Shown here: one piece after another, positions 22,738-29,427 of the stretch | Layout of the letters: each line of letters begins with the position of its first letter | Numbering within the stretch: position 1 is the first letter of the stretch | Source of the DNA: Isoetes engelmannii | Taxonomy: Eukaryota > Streptophyta > Lycopodiopsida > Isoetales > Isoetaceae | Reading direction: 5' to 3' | Length of the DNA: 29,427 bases | Assembly: GCA_011763485.2 (NCBI GenBank) | Contig: JAANSK020010022.1 | Location: forward strand, 1 to 29,427 | Notes under the pieces: model-generated | Database searches by the model: none | The model's input: the letters and a program-made list of their open reading frames with translations, nothing else | Told to the model about the DNA's origin: nothing | Made by a program: the position numbers and the translations under genes

Positions 22738-23653
22738 TGATCTATTACTGCAGAAAACTTGTGTCCAGGCGCAATTGGAGTTTGAGCAAGCTTAGAATCT
22801 TGCATATTGAATCTTTTTAGCATATTCATGATATTTTTTCCTTGACTCAATTTCAGGATTCTCCTCTCTCTATTTCTGTATGCTTCAATGCCAAGAAAGT
22901 ACTTGAGCTCTCCTAAGTCAGTCATTTGAAATCGTTGCTTAAGCACTATTTTGTTGGTTTAAACATGTCAAATTGTTGCTTGCCATTATGCAGTCATCAA
23001 CATATAGTGCTATGATGCATATATTATCTCCTTCTTGAAATTTATAGAGGTTACCATTAGTTTTAAACCTTGTGAAACCTTGTTCTCTCAAAAATCTGTC
23101 CATATAAAAACACCACTCCCTCGGAGATTGTTTTAGTCCATACACTGCTTTATGTAATCTCCATACCTTGTTTGGATTTTGCTCAAACCCAGGAGCTTGC
23201 TTCATGTATATCTCCTCTCTCTTCCAACTTGGCATCCGATAATGCTGTTTTAACATCCATGTGATGCAATTCCCAATTCAATGCATTTGCCATTGAAAGC
23301 AAGGTTCATAGACTTCTTAACTTCACAATTGGAGAAAATATTTCGTCATAATCTTTGCCTTTCTTTTGGGTAAATCCCTGAGCGACCAGTCTGGCCTTGT
23401 ATATATGCTTCCCATTCGCATCAGTCATTATTTTAAATATCCATTTGTTTCCGATCACATTTTTGTCCTTAGCCCAGTCCACAATTTCATATCTATCAGT
23501 ATGTTTAAAGGATTCCGTTTCCTCTTCCATAGCACCCATCCATTTTTCCTTATCACATGACAACATTGCTTCCTCATAAGAATTTGGGACTGCCACATTT
23601 TTCAAAATAGACAGTATATGGTCTGGATCAGTTTGATGTCTATCAAACCTCAT
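22243..23653 (-). pseudogene. copia reverse transcriptase region, relic
   Basis: Landmarks in order: EKWMGAMEEE, NKWIFKIMTDANG, YKARLVAQGFTQ, VYGLKQSPREW, the catalytic LYVDDCIMA, TDLGELKYFLGIE and TRPDISFVVN. All are characteristic of Ty1/copia reverse transcriptases. The 3' part overlaps the internal tandem duplication and a nested LINE. Treated as a fossil. Confidence 0.92.
22330..22581 (-). mobile_element. 5'-truncated LINE insertion (252 bp) nested in the copia relic
   Basis: The insertion lies between near-identical 12-bp direct repeats, GCCAACCAATGA (22318-22329) and GCCAACCAAAGA (22582-22593), read as a target-site duplication with one difference. The uninterrupted sequence survives in the other duplicate unit at about 22087-22105. 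On the minus strand it ends TTTAATATAATGACACC, then AGTTCTTCAAAAAAA and an A-rich tail. This resembles the 3' end of the LINE at 8417-9019 (TTTTAATAAA...CTTCAAAAAAAA). It carries a hairpin GTTCGCC / GGCGAAC at 22509-22526. Confidence 0.8.
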
Positions 23654-23984
23654 GCGACGACCATTTTCTAGTCTTCCATACTATCCTTCCACATACCCAG
23701 CACTTTCCTTTAACCTTTCGACTTGTGATTTCCTTTTATTGGCGACTTTTACCTTCTCTACATGTTCAAAGGCCTCTTTCTTGGGCACATTGTGTGCAGC
23801 AGTTGATGAATTTGCATTTGCATTTTTCTCATCATTTTCAGCATTCTCCTCATCACTTTCTGAGTCTATGTCAGCATTAATTTTCTCTCTTTTGGTGGCT
23901 TTCAGTTCTGCCTTCCGAGTCTCCCTTTTCTCATTGACATTCCTATCTTTATAGAGTACCTCTTCATAAAATATAATATCTCTG

Positions 23985-24769
23985 CTAATGACAATTTTGT
24001 TTTAGTTTAGGAACATACATACGGTATCCTTTAGACTCCTCATCATACCCCACAGGATACCCTATATCAGCTTTGTCATCTAACTTCTTTCTAATCTCTG
24101 TAGGCACATTAATATAGCCCAGGCATCCATATACTCTAAAATAATCATAACTGATACTAACCTTAGAATCGGACCATAAGAGCTTAGGAATGTTCCCTTG
24201 CAAGCAAGTTGAAGGTAGTTTATTCTGCACCATTACTGCTGTTTTGAGTGCTTCTTCCCATAACCTGTTTGGCAGCCCTAAAGATTTCAGCATAGACCTT
24301 ACTGCATCCAAAAATGTCTGGTTCTTTCTTTCTGATACTCCATTTTGTTCAAAGGTAAATTGACATGTTAACTGTCTTTTGATTCTTTAAATTACGTGAG
24401 AGGTACTCTCCACCCCTATCAGATCTGATACACTTAATCTTTTTTTCAGTTTGTCTTTCAACTTCAGCAACAAATAATTTGAAGGCATTCAAAGCTTGAG
24501 ACTTTTTAGATAAAACATTTTCACTTTCTACTATAATCGTCAATGAATGTGATGAAATATCGCTTGTCAATTCTTCCTTGGAAGTTTAAGGGACCTGTGT
24601 GGATCAGCTCTAGAGTTTCTTGAGCCATATGGTGTGTTCTTGAAAACGGCAACCGACTTATCTTTCCTAGCATGCACCCTTCACATATTGGATGTTCTTC
24701 TATACTTGTACATTGTATAATCCCCTTCTTGGCCGTGAATTTTACATTGTTGTGGTGAGTATGAGCCAA
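23985..24769 (-). pseudogene. copia integrase region, relic
   Basis: Contains the pre-integrase zinc-type segment (CEGCMLGK), the core opening (HTGPLNFQG...FITFIDDYSRK), the block IRSDRGGEYLS, and the plant copia landmark LWEEALKTAVMVQNKLPS with the following VYGCLGYINVP. This order is typical of Ty1/copia integrases. Treated as a fossil. Confidence 0.88.
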
Positions 24770-24779
24770 CCTACCATGT

Positions 24780-25190
24780 CATTTTTCAACATCAGGAATC
24801 ATGACCCTATTTATACTTTAAAATGCAACATCATTCATCTGAAACAAGTTTCCCACACGCTTGGCAAAAAACCTCAATTCATTATTCAGAAAACTTTACA
24901 TGCTTGCTTATCAAACACAAGCTTATATCCGAGATCCACTAATTGGCACGCTAAAATCAGATTTTTTGTTAGTGTAGGAACACACAATACATTGGGGATA
25001 TCTATTATATTCCCTTTTAAGTCAAGCAACTACAAAAAATCACATCCTTCTATAGTTTGCCTATCTCCATTCCCTACTTGAACATGTTTTGATTTGGCTG
25101 CTGTAACATTTCTGAGCAAATCAGTTGTTGTGACTACGGATCTCTCAGCTCCACTATCAACTACAATCACATTGTGCCTGTGGTTAGAGC
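24780..25190 (-). pseudogene. copia aspartic protease region, relic
   Basis: The protease active-site motif DSGA, preceded by hydrophobic VIVV, is encoded at 25147-25158 on the minus strand, between the gag zinc-knuckle area and the integrase, exactly where Ty1/copia carries it. The remainder is decayed. Confidence 0.75.
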
Positions 25191-25197
25191 CATCATT

Positions 25198-26045
25198 TCA
25201 ATAATCATTCAAAGAACACACAAGTTTTACCTCATCATGATTTGTATCTTCCTCCTTTTCCGATTTGTTATCTTCTCTTGCCAAATTTATGCTAGAAGCT
25301 TGTCCTCTTCTAGCTCCTCCTCTTTCTCTTTGATTTGTATTCTTGGTACTACCTTTACCCCTGCCACTACACATTTTGGGGCTCAAACATTTAGCTGCCA
25401 TGTGGCCCTTATGGCCTTTACCACCACAATTATCACATGTGAAATCCACCTTAAGTTTTGGACAATTTGACTTTATGTGTCCCTGCTCATAACAGTAATA
25501 GCACGATCCTTTCTCAACTGTTTTCCCTTTCGTTTTCCAGCATAAAGAATTTCATAATTCTCCTCTTCTACTTTGTTTAACCTTTTCTGCTCTACTTCTG
25601 TCCTAATCATGTTTTCAGCCCTAGTTCTTGTTTTGGCCACATTTCTTATAAGCATAACTAAGTGTTCATTTGAGAAAACGGCTCTAGCAATGGAAAGTAC
25701 TTGGTACCGTTCATTTATGTTCACCCCTGCTCCTTCTAGATCGGCAATTATGTTATCAAATCTACTAAAGAAATCTGATATGTCATCTTCCTCATTCAGT
25801 TTTAGAATTCTTAATTCACTTTCAAGAACCTCAATTTGTGAAGTAGACTTAGCTTCAAAATGCTTCAACGAGTAGGACCACATTTGACAAGGAGACATAA
25901 CTCTTAGCTTCAACATAATGGTTGGACTGGCCTTGCTGCATATAATTCCCGTAGCCTCCTTAATCTTGGTGCTACCTTCCACATGATTTCCTGCTCCATT
26001 AGGATCCACAAGCTCCCATAGATCCTCCACCTCCAAAATGTGCAT
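25198..26045 (-). pseudogene. copia gag region (UBN2-like capsid and zinc-knuckle area), relic
   Basis: The part near 25500-26045 has the helical capsid-like block of plant copia gag, including the hallmark stretch LKLNEEDDISDFFSRFDNII (an S...FF.RF type motif). Downstream, around 25380-25515, Cys/His-rich segments including CDNCGGKGHKGH mark the nucleocapsid zinc-knuckle area, followed by a basic and Gly/Arg-rich tract. Treated as a fossil part of the copia element. Confidence 0.85.
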
Positions 26046-26130
26046 AATCTGTTGTTTCCAGATCTGGAAACCAAAACCTCCCTTATAAACTTACACCATA
26101 CTTCACTTCCTCCATTCCTTCATACCATTG

Positions 26131-26469
26131 TTAATTGGAAGACTCTGAACTTGTGTGATTACAAGTCCCTTTCTCATCTTTGAACTTAGCTTGAAGTTTA
26201 TCCCATTTATTCTTAACTTGCCTCATCTCCACTAAACCACCAACAATGGGCTGTAATTTCACAAGAATTTCTCTCCATTGTGTATTGGAAAGATTCAGGT
26301 TACCATTAATAATCAATTTCATCTCATTGTAGAGGTTTGGGAAGGTAGAAACACCCTGATCTGTCCATTGGACTGATGCCTTTCTAATCTTTATATGTAT
26401 TTGTTTGGGATTTTCTTTCTCATGAACAACAGTAGACAATGAATTCTCGGGTTGAGAAGCTTCACTCAC
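26131..26469 (-). CDS. Myb/SANT-like (PF12776-type) domain ORF upstream of copia gag
   Basis: 112 codons on the minus strand. Residues about 33-95 match the Myb/SANT-like domain of plant transposon-linked proteins: VQWTDQGVSTFPNLYNEM (first Trp helix), then TQWREILVKL (second Trp), then RQVKNKWDKLQAKFK (third Trp helix). Proteins with this domain usually bind DNA and occur as PIF/Harbinger ORF1 or host trihelix-like proteins; here it ends soon after the domain in a Ser-rich tail. It lies about 85 bp upstream of gag on the same strand, so it may be an accessory ORF of the copia element or a separate relic. A basic open frame sits just upstream at 26507-26728 (minus), with a short run APRRTRK. 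No flanking TIRs were found. Confidence 0.6.
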   Translation of the reverse strand: MSEASQPENSLSTVVHEKENPKQIHIKIRKASVQWTDQGVSTFPNLYNEMKLIINGNLNLSNTQWREILVKLQPIVGGLVEMRQVKNKWDKLQAKFKDEKGTCNHTSSESSN

Positions 26470-26728
26470 AATTCTAGTAGGTGCTCAGATTTCGTTAAGA
26501 ACTCACTTAGATTTTTTTTCCTTTTGGCTCATTTGTTATTGAAACCGGCTCAGAATTTGTCTCCAAATCTACATTCACTGAAATCTGGCCTGTCAATTTT
26601 CGGGTCCTTCTTGGAGCCATTTTCTCAATCCGATGAGGTACAAATAGTTTGTTGCTTGCTGGCAAAGCAGATCGGGTTGCCTTAGACATTTGATCCAAAA
26701 GTATTCGATTACAACCACCAAGAAACAA

Positions 26729-27130
26729 TACCTATTGCAATAGAATTTGATATCAGAACAACATAAGATTGCTTCGCATTGAATTGATAAGGATTGGAAA
26801 AACTAAGAGTTACCTCTATATCACAAATCAATAAGTAAGGCAGACCAAGAATTAGTGGGAATTCAAGGATTTGCGCGGCCTTAAAGACCAAGAAACAGAA
26901 GAAAATGGCACCTCAAAATTTCGGTGAGGGAAAGTTTACGGAGATTTTTTTCAGGCGACATAATTTTAGTGGGGTGGTTAAGTTAGTGGCTCATGAAAAC
27001 ACCCCTAACGACTGTTAGGGGCAAATCATTTCTCAAAGTGAGAGTTAAGGTTTCCTACTCTCACCCATCTCTCCCAATCTCTAACCTCCCGTATTCTCTC
27101 TCATCATTTCTAAGTCAGCATGTGGCCGAA

Positions 27131-27133
<3 letters not shown>
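26729..27133. other. Unassigned sequence right of the copia/SANT ORFs, with an 8-bp perfect hairpin
   Basis: The 5' LTR of the copia element would be expected in this direction, but no TG...CA boundary with a left-hand partner is recognised. A perfect stem CCCCTAAC / GTTAGGGG with a 4-base loop lies at 27002-27021, followed by CTCTC-rich sequence. Confidence 0.4.
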
Positions 27134-27182
<49 letters not shown>

Positions 27183-27198
27183 TACACACACACACACA
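27134..27198. repeat. Compound microsatellite (CT)n(CA)n
   Basis: About 17 CT units followed by about 15 CA units with one interruption (CATA). Open frames over it on both strands (Ser-Leu and Arg-Glu runs) are artefacts of the repeat. Confidence 0.95.
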
Positions 27199-27433
27199 GG
27201 TTGGCCACATGCTCCAAATTTTTTTTGTCTCTTGTGCTATACAGCAAGAGACAATTTTTATATCGTATAGAATGAGAGACAATGAGAGATAATAAACTCT
27301 CGCTGCTTAACAAGGCAATTAAGGGAGGAAAAAATGAGATCGGATTTCGTGACTAAAACATTTTTCGGGAACACTTTTTTTTTTCATTCTCTGTTTACTT
27401 ACTGTGGCTATGAGCAGGCCAGTGCTAATCGAA

Positions 27434-27528
27434 CTGGCGGCCATGGCAGACGGCTATGGCGGATTTATTCGGGTTCGTAACTGGCGGCCATGGCAAACGG
27501 CTATGGCAGTTTTATTTAGGGTTCGTAG
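27434..27528. repeat. 47-bp tandem duplication
   Basis: Units 27434-27480 and 27481-27528 both start CTGGCGGCCATGGCA and end GGGTTCGTA, with a few differences and a one-base length change. They contain the same CTATGGC-type word as the minisatellite at 831-934. Confidence 0.85.
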
Positions 27529-27783
27529 TGCTGGAAAATCGAGCTGAAAGCCCCTATTTCTGTTCGTAGTTCTTTTCCCTTCTTCATCACCTGTAATGTT
27601 TTAAGAATCGAGGAGTTTTAAATAACAAAGATTTTGATGGAACAGAGGTTATAAAATAGAAGATAAGACTCATGTGGCAGTCTGTTTCTTTCTGTGACCT
27701 ATAGACTTTTTGTGGTCTGTTTCTTTCTGTGGCATGCACAAGTAGAGTTTTGTAGGGAACTCTATATATCTGTGCTTCGTAAA

Positions 27784-28236
27784 GCTCCAGCGAACTCCAA
27801 ATCTAGCCTTGTCCAATTCTGAGATTGACCCAACTGTGATTCATACCCGGATTCTAACAGTCACTTATATTCTGAAAGATATAGTTAGAAATGTTTATTC
27901 CAGTGAAAATAGATGTCGCATTTATCCGATTCATGCATAATTTATAACTCAAATACTGCTCTTGTCTACACAGATTACTCGGTCGTGTCTTCTCCTTAAA
28001 TTATTGGCACAGCTCCAGCGAACTCCAAAACTAGCCCTGCCCAATTTCAAGATTGACCCAACTGTGATTTCATGCTCGGATTCTAACAATTTCGCTTCAT
28101 GTTCTGAAAGATATAACTAGAAATATTTATTGCAGTGAAGATAGATGTCTCATTTATCTGATTCATGCATAAATTTGGAACTCGAACAACTTTTATCTAC
28201 ACAGATTACTCGGCCTTGTCTTCTCCTTTGGCACTA
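27784..28236. repeat. 228-bp tandem duplication
   Basis: Unit 1 runs 27784-28011 and unit 2 runs 28012 to about 28236. Shared blocks in order: GCTCCAGCGAACTCCAAA, AGATTGACCCAACTGTGATT, CGGATTCTAACA, TTCTGAAAGATATA, GATTCATGCATAA and CTACACAGATTACTCGG. Divergence is moderate, with small indels. A shorter repeat, TCTGTTTCTTTCTGTG, occurs twice just to the left (about 27681 and 27717). No coding is evident. Confidence 0.9.
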
Positions 28237-28827
28237 GTATATTTCCGATAATTCAGACCTTAGCTTCGTTGTGATCCCACCGGTAGCTCAAAGCTCCAAG
28301 CATGAACAGTCGAAGCCTTTGGATAAGCAAGAAACAAGTGTTCCCCTGTTTTTCTAGTGTTGATAAAAAAAAAGGGTGAACGAAAAAAAAAAAGATCCGG
28401 TGACGTTTTTAATTAAGATCTCGCCCTAACTAAAATATTCTTCCTTCCTTCCTTCCTAACTGATGTTAGGGATAAAATTGCTCTAATGTTGAGAGTCCAT
28501 AAAATTGAGTCTCAACATGCTCTCCCCTACTCTCGCTCTAAAAATAGACTCTCAAATTGACTCTATGATACGGAGCTGAGCACGGGGGAGTGGTCCACGG
28601 CGAATGGGTTATGAAATTATGGCAAATGTTGTAAATATTATTTCTTATTGTCCCAGTAATACAAAACAAATGGGCATAGGATAATATGGTTATGGAGACC
28701 ATTGAAAAATACTAATATTGGCATATGGATGGGATCGAGACAAAAAGCACGGGATGTTATTATATTAAAGGTGGAGGCTACCCAAGCCTTTATGGAAAAA
28801 GGATAACAAGTGAAAATAGCTCGTGGC
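28237..28827. other. Unassigned sequence with a second CCTAAC/GTTAGG hairpin
   Basis: Holds a (TTCC)4 run at about 28441-28456 merging into the hairpin CCTAAC / GTTAGG (28455-28470, 4-base loop), then a GAGAGTC/GACTCTC-rich zone (about 28480-28565) with inverted GTTGAGA / TCTCAAC. This resembles a MITE end, but no complete element could be bounded. Confidence 0.35.
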
Positions 28828-28960
28828 TATATAAGGGATGGCTTTTATTGAAACGTACCTATGAATAGTTATTATAAAAAAAAGGCTTTACCTTTAATAA
28901 AAGGGTGAACGTGACTATCTATATAAAGAGGCATTCGTATATAGCAGTATAGCGGAGGAC
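28828..28960 (+). promoter_or_regulatory. Candidate promoter with TATA boxes (gene or LTR)
   Basis: CTATATAAG at 28828-28836 and TATATAAAG at 28920-28928 are good plant TATA boxes. The second is followed about 30 bases later by a plausible start region. The sequence downstream to the window edge looks like an LTR R/U5 or a gene leader, ending in a T-rich tract with TTGAATACAAATC. No paired LTR lies in the window. Confidence 0.35.
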
Positions 28961-29056
28961 CTGCGGTGTTAAGAAGTGAGCAACATCGAACTCTTCAACA
29001 ATTTGGTCTGTGAACAGTAGTTCATTGAAGACCCACTTTTACTGTAGCAGTCCGAC

Positions 29057-29194
29057 ATGGGCAACGGTTCTCCTCTTCTTTCGGCCAGCATCCGACATCT
29101 GATCCAGGTTGAAGACCAAGCCTCCAGCAATGATAATCTATTCTGGCAAATCCAGGAGTTGAATCTGGTTTATGATGAGAGATACGTCCAATGA
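29057..29194 (+). CDS. Short ORF (45 aa) downstream of the candidate promoter
   Basis: ATG 29057 to TGA 29192-29194, beginning MGNGSPLLSASIRHLIQVED, with balanced composition for so short a frame. It lies about 130 bases after the TATA box at 28920. No family is recognised. It could be a first exon, an LTR-element leader ORF, or chance; the window ends too soon to decide. Confidence 0.2.
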   Translation: MGNGSPLLSASIRHLIQVEDQASSNDNLFWQIQELNLVYDERYVQ

Positions 29195-29427
29195 GGCCAC
29201 CGATAGAAGAACTATGAGGCCACTTGTTGTGACAGACTTTTTGCGAAAGATGGATTAAACCTTTGTGGATAAGCTACTTGGAGTAGAGGAATCATCCTTG
29301 TAATTCAGAATCCAGTGCAGTGTGTAATTGCCATAACCCAGTGGATCTGGTTGGGTGGTTAAACCATGTTCCAATCTTATTGTAATTGAATACAAATCTA
29401 TTTGACTGTGTTCTTCATCTTCCTGGA

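Larger units (their letters stand above)
21587..26045 (-). mobile_element. Ty1/copia LTR retrotransposon relic, gag-PR-INT-RT-RH, broken
   Basis: Read on the minus strand, coding remains occur in the order gag, zinc knuckle, protease, integrase, reverse transcriptase, RNase H, which defines Ty1/copia (gypsy has integrase last). The element is decayed, with roughly ten interruptions of the reading frame. It also carries an internal tandem duplication of about 230 bp and a nested LINE. No LTR pair, primer-binding site or polypurine tract could be recognised at either side, so age cannot be read from LTR divergence. The decay and the divergence between the two internal duplicate copies suggest it is old. 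Confidence 0.93.

Noticed and set aside
26747-26759. TTGATATCAGAAC, resembling the tRNA-Met primer-binding site TGGTATCAGAGC
   Set aside because: It is on the plus strand while the copia element reads on the minus strand, and no LTR end lies beside it.
27110-27313. Open frames with Ser-Leu, His-Thr and Arg-Glu runs on both strands
   Set aside because: They are translations of the CT/CA microsatellite.

Overview
This looks like a nuclear segment from a land plant with a repeat-rich genome. It holds one intact spliced gene of a plant-specific O-fucosyltransferase type, surrounded by plant transposon types: a Ty1/copia relic, a long solo LTR, 5'-truncated LINEs, a Helitron terminus and a foldback element. 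The sequence does not fix the lineage. The short introns (70-213 bp) in a gene set among so much repeat DNA would fit a seed-free vascular plant such as a fern or lycophyte, but that is only a guess. I see no rRNA, tRNA or CRISPR.

Left third (1-9500): mostly repeats. A 30-bp minisatellite (831-934) and a polypyrimidine tract (1271-1390) lie in unassigned sequence. A degenerate tandem array of roughly 540-650 bp monomers covers 1988-2274 plus 5386-7445. A 3,111-bp element (2275-5385) splits it; this starts TGTAACG, ends CGTTACA and is flanked by the 5-bp direct repeat TGTAC, so it reads as a solo LTR. Next come a short diverged duplication (8163-8338) and a 5'-truncated LINE 3' end with a zf-RVT type zinc motif (about 8417-9019).

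Gene (leader about 9600-10333; CDS 10334-13308, + strand): ten exons, all with GT-AG introns, encode a 577-residue type II membrane GDP-fucose protein O-fucosyltransferase family protein. Every phase joins cleanly. Two short upstream ORFs abut or overlap its start codon.

Middle (13309-21586): no supportable protein gene. It contains a foldback/MITE-like element (14199-14709), a canonical Helitron 3' terminus on the minus strand (15180-15209), two small tandem duplications near 18.2-18.9 kb, and a weak imperfect repeat at 21.3-21.4 kb.

Right third (21587-29427): an old, decayed Ty1/copia element on the minus strand in the order gag, protease, integrase, reverse transcriptase, RNase H, with no recognisable LTR pair. 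It carries an internal tandem duplication of about 230 bp, and one copy of that was later hit by a 5'-truncated LINE with a clear target-site duplication. Just upstream of gag, on the same strand, is an unusual ORF with a Myb/SANT-like (PF12776-type) domain. Farther right are a CT/CA microsatellite, a 47-bp duplication, a 228-bp tandem duplication, two related hairpins, and a TATA-bearing promoter or LTR-like end running to the window edge.

The best candidates for something undescribed are the long-monomer array with the LTR sitting in its monomer-junction motif, the copia element with a companion SANT-like ORF, and the Helitron terminus whose other end is not located. No new multi-gene system is evident.
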